Below are positions 8,727 to 19,000 of a DNA stretch of 64,000 bases, piece by piece; within the stretch, counting starts at the first letter, position 1, and every line of letters begins with the position of its first letter. A program made the position numbers and the translations under genes. Location: the NCBI RefSeq assembly GCF_003332885.2, contig NZ_QOWJ01000013.1, positions 1 to 64,000 of the forward strand, given 5' to 3'. The stretch comes from Paracnuella aquatica. Its GTDB lineage: Bacteria > Bacteroidota > Bacteroidia > Chitinophagales > Chitinophagaceae. The notes below the pieces were generated by a model. It did not search any database, was not told the DNA's origin, and saw only the letters and a program-made list of their open reading frames with translations.

Positions 8727-10226
8727 ATGAAACGAAACCACCTGCTGGCTGCCTGCTCCTTGGCAGTGCTTTTATTTGCCTGTAAAAAAAATGACCTACC
8801 GCACAACGAGCCCAAAGAAGACCCTGCAACATTTGCCGAAATCGGCAGCATCGACATTGGCGATGCAGGCGCCGCAGAAATTACTGCCTACGATCCCACC
8901 ACCCAAAGACTGTTTGTGGTTAACAACAGTTCAGTCAACAAAATTGATGTACTCGATTTTTCAAACCCTGCTGCGCCGGCTTATATCCACAGCATCAGCA
9001 TGGCGCTCATTGGCGGGTTTGTCAACAGCCTTGATGTAGACAAAGGCGTGCTGGCCGCCGCCGTTGAAGCAGTAAACAAACAGGAACCCGGTAAAGTGGC
9101 CCTGTTCAATACCACCACTTATGCGTTGATCAAAACCGTTGCGGTAGGTGCACTCCCCGACATGGTTACGTACAGCCCCGATGGTAAATACATCCTCACC
9201 GCAAACGAAGGCGAGCCCTCATCCGATTATTACAACGACCCGGAGGGAACGGTGTCTATTATTTCGGTAAAAGATAATTACGCGGTTACCACCATTGGCT
9301 TTGGTGTATTTGCCAAACAACAGGCTGCGCTGGTGGCAAAAGGGCTGCGGGTATTTGGCCCCAACGCCAGCTTTGCACAAGATATGGAGCCGGAGTACAT
9401 CACCGTTTCCGACGACAGCCGCACGGCATGGGTAACCCTGCAGGAAAACAACGCCATTGCAAAAATTGACCTGCAGGCAAAAACGGTAATCGACATTTTT
9501 CCCTTAGGATTCAAGCATTACAACAGCGCAACAAATGCTATTGATGCAAGCGACCGCGATGGCGCCATTGCATTTAACCCGCAGCCCGTTTGGGGCATGT
9601 ACCAGCCCGATGCCATTGCGTTTTACCTGGCCGGCGGCACGCCCCTGCTCTTCACTGCCAACGAAGGTGATGCACGGGAGTATGATGCTTTTGCCGAAAT
9701 AAAGAGAGTAAAAGATTTAAAACTAGACGCAGCAGCATTTCCGGATGCAGCCATTAAAACAGATGTACGACTGGGCCGGCTGAATGTGACCAGCACGCTG
9801 GGCGATACCGATGGTGATGGCGATTATGATGCCTTATACTCGTTGGGTGCACGCAGCTTTAGCGTATGGAATGGCAACACCGGCGCACAGCTATACGACA
9901 GCGGCAACGACCTGGACCGCCGTGCCGCTAATGCAGGCCTGTACGATGACGGCCGCAGCGATGATAAAGGCGTGGAACCCGAAGGCCTGACGATTGGCGA
10001 GATCAACAGGCGCCCGGTATTGTTTGTGGGATTGGAACGGGCCGATGCAGTGGCCGTTTATGACCTGACCAACACCGGCACACCCAGGTTTTTGAAAATG
10101 CTGCCCTGCGGCGATGCACCCGAAGGCGTTTTGTTTATTAATGCTAAAGACAGTCCCACACGCAAAAGCCTGCTGGTGGTGAGCAGCGAAAACGATGGAG
10201 TGATTAAAGTGTACAGTACGAAATAA
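8727..10226 (+). CDS. Choice-of-anchor I type beta-propeller lipoprotein
   Basis: The N-terminus has a lipobox ending LLFAC with the lipidated Cys at residue 19, so the protein should be attached to a membrane facing the periplasm or surface. The rest shows repeated propeller-like blades, for example TPDMVTYSPDGKYILTANEGE-like and AWVTLQENNAIAKIDL stretches, plus a calcium-binding-like GDTDGDGDYD loop. This matches the choice-of-anchor I family related to phytase/alkaline-phosphatase-associated propellers. Substrate is unknown. It is monocistronic, divergent from the PAS kinase and ended by the hairpin at 10341. Confidence 0.75.
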   Translation: MKRNHLLAACSLAVLLFACKKNDLPHNEPKEDPATFAEIGSIDIGDAGAAEITAYDPTTQRLFVVNNSSVNKIDVLDFSNPAAPAYIHSISMALIGGFVNSLDVDKGVLAAAVEAVNKQEPGKVALFNTTTYALIKTVAVGALPDMVTYSPDGKYILTANEGEPSSDYYNDPEGTVSIISVKDNYAVTTIGFGVFAKQQAALVAKGLRVFGPNASFAQDMEPEYITVSDDSRTAWVTLQENNAIAKIDLQAKTVIDIFPLGFKHYNSATNAIDASDRDGAIAFNPQPVWGMYQPDAIAFYLAGGTPLLFTANEGDAREYDAFAEIKRVKDLKLDAAAFPDAAIKTDVRLGRLNVTSTLGDTDGDGDYDALYSLGARSFSVWNGNTGAQLYDSGNDLDRRAANAGLYDDGRSDDKGVEPEGLTIGEINRRPVLFVGLERADAVAVYDLTNTGTPRFLKMLPCGDAPEGVLFINAKDSPTRKSLLVVSSENDGVIKVYSTK

Positions 10227-10340
10227 AGCGATACAGTTAGGCCATTGCAAGAGATAACATTAAAGCAATGATTGCTTAACAATGCGGTAAAATTGGACGC
10301 CCAACTTTAACCCATAATTCAAATAAATACTTCTCATTAC

Positions 10341-10367
10341 GATCCCTGTTTCTACAGGGATCTTTTT
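10341..10367 (+). terminator. Rho-independent terminator after the propeller lipoprotein
   Basis: GATCCCTG pairs with CAGGGATC around TTTCTA and is followed directly by TTTTT. Confidence 0.85.
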
Positions 10368-10598
10368 GTTTTTAAAGTGTATGCAATCTAAAAATGATCC
10401 GCAGATATAACATTGTTTTTCTGTAAAAAAAGAAAATTCACATCACTGCTATGGCCGCATCTGCAGGCATTTGAGTGGCGTGAGTACAATGATCACATTG
10501 CTTTTTAAACGGCTGTGCTTTACAACAAGTTATGCACAGCCCGTGCAAAACATATTGCAGTCCGCAGCTACTTAAGTCCTTACTTCACTGCCTGATAA

Positions 10599-10765
10599 TT
10601 GGTTGCAGGTACCCACAGGTACTGCATTAATAGGGAATCCGGTGCAAATCCGGAACTATCCCCGTAGCTGTAAGCTCCGTTTCTGTTGTTTTCACTTCAT
10701 GCCACTGCCCCGCTGCGGGTGGGAAGGCGGGAAACAAAGGAGCAAGTCAGAAGACCTGCCAATCG
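10599..10765 (+). promoter_or_regulatory. Cobalamin (adenosylcobalamin-type) riboswitch upstream of nrdB-nrdA
   Basis: The conserved order of the class is present: outer stem GCAGGT at 10605 pairing with ACCTGC near 10755, the AATAGGGAATCCGGTG-type block (10629-10643), AAATCCGGAACTATCCCCG, the GTAGCTGTAAGCTCC segment, GCCACTG followed by GGGTGGGAAGGCGGG, and the B12 box AGTCAGAAGACCTGCC (10745-10760). It ends about 145 bases before nrdB. By established knowledge of this class, B12 binding shuts down the downstream genes. Whether this is by termination or by blocking translation cannot be seen; no clear terminator stem was found between it and nrdB. Confidence 0.93.
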
Positions 10766-10910
10766 TCGATTTAGTAACAATGCTTTCGGGTGAAAGGCAC
10801 GGTACTGACGGATTTCCGCACAGCGTATTTTGGTGCACCCAATACGCATGATTGCCGATTTGCACCTTCAGCACTACCCCTTTGCCTGCAAGTAAATAAA
10901 CCCATTTACC

Positions 10911-11882
10911 ATGCAAGCAAACGACGAATTATTGCTCCGCGAAAACAAAGACCGCTTTGTTATTCTGCCCATCAACTACCCGCAAATTTGGGAGCAGTAC
11001 AAAAAACACGAAGCCAGCTTTTGGACCGCCGAAGAAATTGATTTGAGCAGTGACCTCAAAGATTGGGAAACACTCAACAGCGGCGAACGACATTTTATTG
11101 CGCATGTGCTGGCATTTTTTGCTGCCAGCGACGGAATCGTTAATGAAAACCTCGCCGTGAATTTTATGAGCGAAGTGCAATTGCCCGAAGCCCGCTGTTT
11201 CTATGGCTTCCAGATCATGATGGAAAACATACACAGCGAAACCTATGCACTCCTGATTGATACCTACATCAAAGACGCCGCAGAAAAACATCGCCTCTTT
11301 CATGCCATCGACACCGTTCCGGCCGTGAAGAAAAAAGCAGAATGGGCCCTGCGCTGGATCACCAATGGCTCATTTGCGCAGCGGCTTGTGGCGTTTGCTG
11401 CAGTGGAAGGCATCTTTTTCAGTGGTTCGTTTTGTTCCATCTTCTGGTTAAAAAAACGGGGCCTGATGCCGGGACTCACGTTCAGCAATGAGTTGATCAG
11501 CCGCGACGAAGGCATGCATTGCGAGTTTGCCTGCCTGCTTTATAGCATGCTGCAACACAAGCTGTCGCAGGAAGAAGTATATGCCATTATTACCGATGCG
11601 GTAGCCATCGAAAAAGAATTTATTACTGAAGCATTGCCTGTTGATTTAATCGGCATGAATGCAAGGCTGATGCAGCAATACATTGAGTTTGTGGCCGACC
11701 GATGGTTGTCGGACCTGGGCTACCCTAAAGTGTACAACGCTACAAATCCTTTTGATTTTATGGAAATGATTTCGCTGCAGGGAAAGACCAATTTTTTTGA
11801 AAAACGCGTAGGCGATTATCAAAAGGCCGGTGTGCTATCGGGCAAAGACACACAGGTATTTTCTACCGACGAAGATTTTTAA
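10911..11882 (+). CDS. nrdB: Ribonucleoside-diphosphate reductase, class Ia beta subunit
   Basis: This subunit holds the di-iron/tyrosyl radical that starts catalysis in the alpha subunit, making deoxyribonucleotides. The sequence is close in style to eukaryotic R2: [30 protein letters not shown] with the metal-binding Asp, [18 protein letters not shown] with Glu/His ligands and the radical Tyr region, and [17 protein letters not shown] with the second metal set. The C-terminal tail ends in STDEDF, which would dock to NrdA. The length of 323 residues is normal. It starts at ATG 10911 and lies 18 bp ahead of nrdA, both behind the cobalamin riboswitch. Confidence 0.95.
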   Translation: MQANDELLLRENKDRFVILPINYPQIWEQYKKHEASFWTAEEIDLSSDLKDWETLNSGERHFIAHVLAFFAASDGIVNENLAVNFMSEVQLPEARCFYGFQIMMENIHSETYALLIDTYIKDAAEKHRLFHAIDTVPAVKKKAEWALRWITNGSFAQRLVAFAAVEGIFFSGSFCSIFWLKKRGLMPGLTFSNELISRDEGMHCEFACLLYSMLQHKLSQEEVYAIITDAVAIEKEFITEALPVDLIGMNARLMQQYIEFVADRWLSDLGYPKVYNATNPFDFMEMISLQGKTNFFEKRVGDYQKAGVLSGKDTQVFSTDEDF

Positions 11883-11900
11883 ACGCTTTAAAACAACACC

Positions 11901-14252
11901 ATGCTGGTAATAAAAAGAAACGCGAAAAAAGAGCCGGTTAAATTTGATAAGATCACGGCCAGGTTGCAAAAGTTAAGCTACGGGCTCAACCCATTGGTTG
12001 ATGTAATTGACGTTGCCAAAAAAACTATTGAAGGCGTGTATGATGGCGTGCACACCACCGAGCTCGACAACCTTGCAGCGGAGGTATCGGCATCGCTCAC
12101 CACAACCCACCCTGACTATGCCACACTTGCTTCGCGTATTGCCGTGAGCAATTTGCATAAAAACACAACAAAGAGTTTTTCAAAAACAATGCAATTGCTG
12201 CATGCATACACCGACCGCACCACAGGCAGGCATATGCCGCTGATTGCCGACGATGTAATGGAAGTGATTGCGGCCAACGCCGACCTGCTGGACAGCACCA
12301 TCATTTACGACCGCGACTATGCCTTTGATTATTTTGGATTCAAAACGCTTGAGAAATCGTACCTGTTGCGCATCAATGGGGCCATTGCCGAACGTCCGCA
12401 GCATATGTATATGCGTGTGGCCGTGGGCATCCACAAAAAAGACCTCGAGGCTGCTATGCGTACCTACCATCTTATGAGCGAACGCTGGTACACGCATGCT
12501 ACGCCAACACTGTTCAATGCTGGAACACCCAAGCCGCAAATGAGTTCCTGTTTTTTGCTGACGATGAAAGACGATAGCATTGACGGTATTTACGACACGT
12601 TGAAGCAAACCGCGAAAATATCGCAAAGTGCAGGCGGCATTGGACTGGCCATACACAATGTGCGGGCCACGGGCAGCTACATCAGTGGCACCAACGGCAC
12701 CAGCAATGGCATCATTCCCATGCTGCGTGTATTTAACGATACAGCACGGTATGTAGACCAAGGCGGCGGCAAACGCAAAGGTGCCTTTGCCATTTACCTG
12801 GAACCCTGGCATGCCGATGTGTTTGAGTTTTTGGAACTGCGCAAAAATCATGGCAAAGAAGAACTGCGGGCCCGTGATTTGTTCTTTGCACTTTGGATTC
12901 CGGACCTGTTTATGAAACGGGTGGAAGAAAATGGATCGTGGAGTTTGTTTTGCCCACACGAAGCACCGGGATTGGGTGATTGCTGGGGACCGGCATTTGA
13001 AAACCTGTACCTGCAATACGAAGCAGAGCACCGGGCACGCAAAACCGTAAAAGCGCAGGAATTGTGGTTTGCTATTTTGGAAGCACAAATTGAAACCGGC
13101 ACGCCTTACCTGTTGTATAAAGATGCGGCCAACAGCAAAAGCAACCAGCAAAACCTGGGCACCATTAAAAGCAGCAACCTGTGTACCGAGATCATGGAAT
13201 ATACAGCGCCGGATGAAGTGGCGGTGTGCAACCTGGCTTCTATTGCGTTGCCGCGGTTTGTGCAGGATGGCGTGTTCGACCACAACAAATTGTACGAGGT
13301 AACTTATGAGGCCACACTCAACCTGAATAAGATCATTGACCATAATTATTACCCGGTGCCCGAGGCACAACATTCCAACCTGCGCCACCGGCCTATTGGC
13401 ATTGGTGTGCAGGGCCTTGCCGATGTTTTTATCCTGATGCGGTTACCCTTTGAAAGCGACATGGCGCGGTTGCTGAATAAAAACATTTTTGAAACGATCT
13501 ATTTTGCTGCCATGACAGCCAGCAATGACCTTGCAAAAAAAGAAGGCTCTTATTCAACCTTCGCTGGCTCACCGGTGTCAAAAGGTATTTTTCAATTCGA
13601 TATGTGGGGCGTTGCGCCAAGCGACCGATGGAACTGGGATAACTTAAGGGCAAGTGTGCAACAACATGGCGTACGCAATTCATTGCTGCTAGCACCAATG
13701 CCTACTGCATCCACCTCGCAAATTTTTGGCAACAACGAATGTTTTGAGCCCTATACCAGCAACATGTACACAAGGCGTGTATTGAGCGGCGAGTTTATTG
13801 TGGTAAACAAACACCTGCTCAATGACCTGGTGGCATTAGGCCTATGGAACAGCGACATGAAAAACAGGTTGCTCGCTGCAAATGGTTCGGTGCAGGATAT
13901 TCTGGGCATACCAACCGAAATCAAAGAGTTGTACAAAACCGTTTGGGAAATAAAACAACGTAGCCTTATTGACATGGCGGCTGATCGCGGTGCATTTATT
14001 TGCCAGTCGCAATCACTCAATCTTTTTGTAGATGCGCCATCCGCCACTAAGCTTACGTCGATGCATTTTTATGCATGGAAAATGGGCCTCAAAACCGGCA
14101 TGTATTATTTGCGTACACAAGCGGCCGCACAGGCAGTACAGTTTACTGTAAATAAAAATGCTGCGCAGCAAGAAACAACTGGAACAAGCGACCCGGCCGC
14201 AACAGGCGCTACTTGCAGTATGCAGGATGGATGCATAAGCTGTGGCTCCTGA
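11901..14252 (+). CDS. nrdA: Ribonucleoside-diphosphate reductase, class Ia alpha subunit
   Basis: The catalytic subunit reduces NDPs to dNDPs in the cytosol. An ATP-cone regulatory domain occupies about residues 1-95 ([22 protein letters not shown]). The barrel shows the active-site Cys in [11 protein letters not shown], the Cys pair in NLCTEIMEY and [13 protein letters not shown], the [17 protein letters not shown] loop, and [15 protein letters not shown]. The tail ends [10 protein letters not shown] with the CxxC that passes electrons from thioredoxin or glutaredoxin. The full length of 783 residues fits. It is co-transcribed with nrdB and should share control by the B12 riboswitch. Confidence 0.96.
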   Translation: MLVIKRNAKKEPVKFDKITARLQKLSYGLNPLVDVIDVAKKTIEGVYDGVHTTELDNLAAEVSASLTTTHPDYATLASRIAVSNLHKNTTKSFSKTMQLLHAYTDRTTGRHMPLIADDVMEVIAANADLLDSTIIYDRDYAFDYFGFKTLEKSYLLRINGAIAERPQHMYMRVAVGIHKKDLEAAMRTYHLMSERWYTHATPTLFNAGTPKPQMSSCFLLTMKDDSIDGIYDTLKQTAKISQSAGGIGLAIHNVRATGSYISGTNGTSNGIIPMLRVFNDTARYVDQGGGKRKGAFAIYLEPWHADVFEFLELRKNHGKEELRARDLFFALWIPDLFMKRVEENGSWSLFCPHEAPGLGDCWGPAFENLYLQYEAEHRARKTVKAQELWFAILEAQIETGTPYLLYKDAANSKSNQQNLGTIKSSNLCTEIMEYTAPDEVAVCNLASIALPRFVQDGVFDHNKLYEVTYEATLNLNKIIDHNYYPVPEAQHSNLRHRPIGIGVQGLADVFILMRLPFESDMARLLNKNIFETIYFAAMTASNDLAKKEGSYSTFAGSPVSKGIFQFDMWGVAPSDRWNWDNLRASVQQHGVRNSLLLAPMPTASTSQIFGNNECFEPYTSNMYTRRVLSGEFIVVNKHLLNDLVALGLWNSDMKNRLLAANGSVQDILGIPTEIKELYKTVWEIKQRSLIDMAADRGAFICQSQSLNLFVDAPSATKLTSMHFYAWKMGLKTGMYYLRTQAAAQAVQFTVNKNAAQQETTGTSDPAATGATCSMQDGCISCGS

Positions 14253-14288
14253 TGTTTGTATTAAATTGAAAACGCATTACATGTATTA

Positions 14289-14337
14289 TTAAAATGAACA
14301 GCCGCCAAAGGTGCACTTTGTCGGATGTTCATTTTAA
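14289..14337. terminator. Inverted repeat after nrdA
   Basis: TTAAAATGAACA and TGTTCATTTTAA form a 12-bp stem with a 25-base loop between the convergent nrdA and MerC genes. The large loop makes it weaker than other terminators in the window. Confidence 0.55.
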
Positions 14338-14364
14338 TACTAAAAAAACTTTCTGCATTTCAAT

Positions 14365-14757
14365 CTATGCATTGGAATTGCATGAATGCGCAGTTCTTGA
14401 CAACCACCAGTTGCCGATATGTGCATAAACGATCAACGCTATGCCACCGCCTTTCAGCAGCACTTCCGCTGCTTCAGTTGCAACAAAGTTGGCAGCAATC
14501 ATCATGACCAAACCCAGCGCAAATAAAACAGGAATCACAGGTTTGCGGTGCTGTTGCAGGTAACCACGCCAAATAGCCCAGCCGCCTACAAAAAGAGAGA
14601 TAAGCAAGGTCAGCAACTCAATCAAAAAATGATGCAGCAACTCGATGTTCCATATGGAAAGGGTACTGAAAAATATGGGCAGCACAATGCAATGCACCAG
14701 GCACACCAATGCCGAAATAATCCCTGTTCTGTCGTAAATAGATTTATATGCCGCCAT
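14365..14757 (-). CDS. MerC domain-containing inner-membrane protein
   Basis: A 130-residue protein with four hydrophobic segments and the MerC Cys motif in the first one (SALVCLVHCIVLPIFF). MerC proteins of mercury operons move Hg(II) inward, but Bacteroidota homologues are usually found without mercury reductase and near metal-regulated genes, so a role in zinc or another metal is possible. It follows the flavin reductase gene by 42 bp on the same strand and so probably depends on the operator at 15818-15856. The C-terminal SRTAHSCNSNA adds a further Cys. Confidence 0.8.
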   Translation of the reverse strand: MAAYKSIYDRTGIISALVCLVHCIVLPIFFSTLSIWNIELLHHFLIELLTLLISLFVGGWAIWRGYLQQHRKPVIPVLFALGLVMMIAANFVATEAAEVLLKGGGIALIVYAHIGNWWLSRTAHSCNSNA

Positions 14758-14799
14758 AAATATTAAATCGCATTAAATAATTTCTTTGTGAAACATTGA

Positions 14800-15708
14800 T
14801 CAAAATGCTGCTTCGATCAATTCCCTGTTGATGGCCGCCCCGGCCTTCATGCCGGCAGCAACCGCCACAGCCACCGACCGCATTGGCGTGGTGTTATCGC
14901 CTGCGGCAAAAACTCCGGGTATGGTGGTTCGTTGCAATTCATCCACATGGATAAAGCATTGCTCCGTGAACGTGCAACCAATTTGCGCCGGTAAGGGTGT
15001 GCTTTGATGAAAAGGCAGTCGGGTGAACATCGCCGTTAGTTTTACCGGCGCTGTGTTTTCCAACACCACCTCTTCGATCTTGCCCTTGTTGTGCTGTAGC
15101 GCTGTCACTTTGTGCTCGACAATCGCAATGCCATGTTGATTCATTTTCGCCTGCTGTTCCGGCGTTAGTGAGTTGGGTCCATTGGTAAACAATGTTAGGT
15201 TGGGCGACCAGTGATGGATGAGGCGGCACAGGTCAAATGCGGTATCTCCATTGGCTAAAATGCCAATGGGCTCATTGCGCACCTCATATCCATGACAATA
15301 CGGGCAGTGCAGCACAGAAATCCCCCAACATTCCGCAAGCCCGGGAATGTGGGGCATTTCATCCCTGATGCCCGTGGCAAAAAGCAGCTTTTGCGCAATA
15401 AAGCGATCGCCGGCCTGGGTCCATACTGCGAAACCCGCATCAAATTGTTGCACTTCGGTCACCAACCCACTGTGCAGCGAAACAGTTGGATAATGCAGCA
15501 CTTCTGCCCTGGCCCGGTTGGCTATTTCGGCTGGTGTATTGCCATCGTTCGTCAAAAAATTATGCGAATGCGGCGTTTGCCGATTGCATGGTTCGCCACC
15601 GTCAATAATCGCTACTCGCCGCATTGATCGTCCGAGTGTTAATCCGGCCGCCAGGCCGGCATAGCTGCCGCCGATGATAAGAACTTCAACCTTGTTTATT
15701 TCTGCCAT
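14800..15708 (-). CDS. Thioredoxin-reductase-like NAD(P)/FAD-dependent oxidoreductase
   Basis: A 302-residue flavoprotein. The FAD-binding motif is VLIIGGSYAGLAAGLTLGRS near the start and the C-terminal FAD motif is GVFAAGDNTTPMRSVAVAVA. Between them lies CPYCHGYE, a CxxC at the position of the redox Cys pair in TrxB, then a NAD(P) fold (IGILANGDTAFDL). Length and layout match the short TrxR-like family whose substrates vary (thiol, bacillithiol or other disulfides). It is the first gene behind a strong palindromic operator and precedes the MerC gene, linking it to a metal or redox response. Confidence 0.85.
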   Translation of the reverse strand: MAEINKVEVLIIGGSYAGLAAGLTLGRSMRRVAIIDGGEPCNRQTPHSHNFLTNDGNTPAEIANRARAEVLHYPTVSLHSGLVTEVQQFDAGFAVWTQAGDRFIAQKLLFATGIRDEMPHIPGLAECWGISVLHCPYCHGYEVRNEPIGILANGDTAFDLCRLIHHWSPNLTLFTNGPNSLTPEQQAKMNQHGIAIVEHKVTALQHNKGKIEEVVLENTAPVKLTAMFTRLPFHQSTPLPAQIGCTFTEQCFIHVDELQRTTIPGVFAAGDNTTPMRSVAVAVAAGMKAGAAINRELIEAAF

Positions 15709-15804
15709 GCCAGGAAAATAGATGATGCTTTAAGATTTGGTTGTAACCAGTACATTCCCTTTTGGGTGTTTTGAGACACGTCGGGAAATTGGTCACGCCG
15801 GGTG

Positions 15805-15856
15805 CGAAGATAACCGAAAATCTATTTTTTGCAACATAGTTGCAAAAAATAGATTT
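15805..15856 (-). promoter_or_regulatory. Promoter with long palindromic operator for the reductase-MerC pair
   Basis: The palindrome spans 15818-15856: two 18-bp arms that match perfectly around ATA, with core TTGCAACATAGTTGCAA. On the minus strand TATCTTCG (15805-15812) resembles the Bacteroidota -7 box TAnnTTTG, and the TTG inside the palindrome (15832-15834) sits 19 bases upstream of it, where the -33 box belongs. A bound regulator would cover the -33 region and repress. The core resembles Fur/Zur-type sites, which is an inference. The rest of 15709-16090 shows nothing else I can name. Confidence 0.6.
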
Positions 15857-16090
15857 CACAGCGTTTTGCTTGCTTAACAATTACAGTGCATTTACAGGCC
15901 CCATTGACCGTTCCCTATAATAGCAAAGTGCACGTTGTTGTTTAGGATCGCAGGAATTGTAATGCTGCTCCAGGTGCGCAAGAAATTGATTGCTGAAGAC
16001 CACGAGTTGATCAGGACATAGAAGAATCACCTGTCACCAATAAAGGACATGTCAAAACTTGTAAGAAGAAGTAATTAAGAAACGAGTCAA

Positions 16091-19000
16091 TTATCGTACG
16101 AGCATCACCGTTCCTTTTTCGTGGCGTACATCAGCGCCCTGCAATTGGTAGGTGCAGGTCCAAACAAATGCAGCAGTTTTATCCACTATGCCTTTATAGC
16201 CGCCATCCCAACCCCTGCCCGGCTCATCCGATTCATACACTTTTTGGCCCCACCGGTTGTAGACTGCAAAATGATATTTTATGATATCTCCAAAAATCAG
16301 CGGCCGAAACAGGTCGTTGCGGCCATCGGTGTTTGGTGTAAATGCGTTGGGTATGTAAAAACCTTCCATGCACTGCTGTGCTGCGAGGAAAATAGAATCA
16401 ACACCAGTGCAACCGAACTGGTCGGTCACCTTTAGCCAATAATAACCCGGCTGCTCAATGGTAACGGCTTTACTGGCTGCGCCTGTGCTCCACTGGTAAG
16501 TGTTGAAATTTCCGCTTGGACGAAGTGTCAATTTTGAATAGCGGCAAAGCATAGTATCTTTTGGCAGGAATGCGCTGGGTAACGGCACTACTGTTTTGAT
16601 GGAAACAGAGTCCCCTCCCCTACAGCCATGCTCATCTTCCACAGCCACGGCATAAAAGCCAACCTTACTTACCTGCAATGTGCTGCGGTTGCTTCCGTCA
16701 TTCCACAGGTACTTGGTGTAGCCGCTTCCTGCATCCAGGGTTCGTGTGGCACCGGCGCATAGCAAACTGTCCCTGTTCAAGTGAACTACAGGTTTTTTAT
16801 AAAGATCCAGGATTGTTAGCGTATCCGACGATTTACACCCAACTGCATCCCACGCATTGATAATATAATCACCACTGGCCTTAACCACCAGTTCCGGCGT
16901 AATGTGGCCTGTGTTCCACTCATAATGGTCAAATCCATTGGCCGCCCGTAGCCTGACCGAATCGCCTGCACAAAAACTGGTATCCCTACCCAGGTTCACT
17001 GGCGCTGCATAACGTACCATTACAGTGATCGAATCGGTTGCAAAACAGCCCGGCGCATATTCGGCCGTTGCTTTATACTGCGTGGTAATTGCGGGGAAAG
17101 CCAAAGCCGTACGGTCGTCTTTTGCAACAAGGCTTTTCGAAGGCGTCCATTTAAAATTTGTAAAACCAGCGGGCAGGGAGATCTGCACCGTATCGCTGTT
17201 GCATTTCAATAGATCCTGTCCTAAATCGAAAGGCACAACAGCGGCTGCTTTAATGTCAATCGTATCCGCAAATACGCGGCCGCAGCCATCCGTAGCTGCA
17301 ACATAGTACATGCCGGGGGCCTTAACCGCAAAAATAGAATCAGTACTGTTATCCTGCCAGCGATAGCTGGCAAAGCCGGCCCTGGCATTGAGGTGTACCG
17401 TGCCGCCCACGCAAATGCTGGTATCGGCACCAAGGTTTAAAGTGGTTGATTGAACTTGCGAAACATAAACCTGCAGGCTATCGAAATAGGTAGTGCACCC
17501 GGCAACGAGGCCCGCCTTTATCCAATGTGCACCCTGCTGTTTGAACCGGAATACCGCGGTGGAATCGGTGGTTTGGTGCATTGTAACTTTAGCGGTATCG
17601 TATTGCCACATGGGCTGCTGCGTGCAACCCGGGTTGGTTGTAAACCGAACGGAATAATTTACCCCTAACCCGCATACAGAAGCAGCGCCCGCAATTTTTA
17701 ATTGGTTGCATTCAGGCTTGCTGCTGCACAACAACTCACTCACCACTGGGCCGTACTCAGCGGCCGCAACCCTGATGTCGATATTGGGGCTATTAAACGT
17801 TTTCGACACCGGCGTAAAACTGATTGCCCTGGCCTGCGGATCGTGGTCAATGATTGTAGGTGTTGCTTTTGTGTACGTACAAGTGCCCAATGCTCCATCG
17901 CTGGTAAACTTCATCAGGAACGGGTTGTCGGAGCTATTGGTGATCAATCTTCCCCAGGCATATACATTGCCTTCGGCACTCACAGCCAGGGAGTGTGGAA
18001 CATTCCACTGCAACAACTGGTATTGGTTAAATGCAAGTATGTTTAAGGCAGTATCTGCTTTTAATAACACATCCTTGTATCCATTGCCATCAAAATGTCG
18101 GCTCCAACCATAAAATAAGCCATCACGCATGGCGCCGGCCCTGAAGATTTCCAGTTGCTCAATGGAGCGTATTTTAATGGGCCGCCCCAGCGTATCAAAG
18201 CTGGCCATCATAAAACTTGAATTCCGGTCGCCGCTGTAAATAAAATGGTTGCCTTCTTTTTGTGCAAACCGGCTGTATGCCATACCGCTGCCACTGTTTT
18301 GGTACAGGTAGCCATTCAATACATTGCCCGTGGTTTTATCAAACCGAACGGAAATGCTACCGTGCATGTTTCCTTCTGCTATTACAATAAGCGTCGACTT
18401 TGTGGATACCGCTTTTACGGTGCCCAGGTTGGTATTTGCATTTGCGCTAAATGTTTTGAACCATTGCGGCGCACCCTTGCTGTCCATTTTATAAACGCTG
18501 ATCTTGGGTGGCTCCATAAAGCCAACTGTGGAACCGGCCAGGTAATAATTGCCTTCATCATCCCGGTGTATGTCCATGCCATCAAACACGCCGCTGGAAT
18601 AAAACTCGTTTCCTGCTTGGGGCTCAAATGTGCTGTTCCAAAGAACCTCCAGATTGTCGGAAACCAGTGAGAACGTGTAGCGCCGGCTCCCATTATTCAG
18701 CGAGCTGTAGGTCAGCAGCATAATGGTACTGTCGGTCATTTTTCGGGAGATCATCGCAGCATTGCTCATGCCGGTAATAATCTTTACGCCCCTGATAAAT
18801 GAGCCGTTTTCTGAGAATAATTTCAGTCCCCCTTCGCTTTGAACTTCCGAACCGATGATCCTATCCTGCCGGCCGGTTATTGCAATATGCCTGTTGCCCC
18901 GCATCAGGTAGCTTCGTACAACAGCATCTACATAGCTGCCGGAGCGATATGTTTTGAAAAATGATTGGAGGCACTCGTCTTCGATGGTCGCCGGCGGACA

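Noticed and set aside
10603-10851. An 82-codon plus-strand frame over the B12 riboswitch
   Set aside because: Its sequence is explained by the conserved RNA structure and it has no protein-like features.
12180-13388. A 402-codon minus-strand frame inside nrdA
   Set aside because: It is an antisense shadow of a well-supported gene; no motifs.
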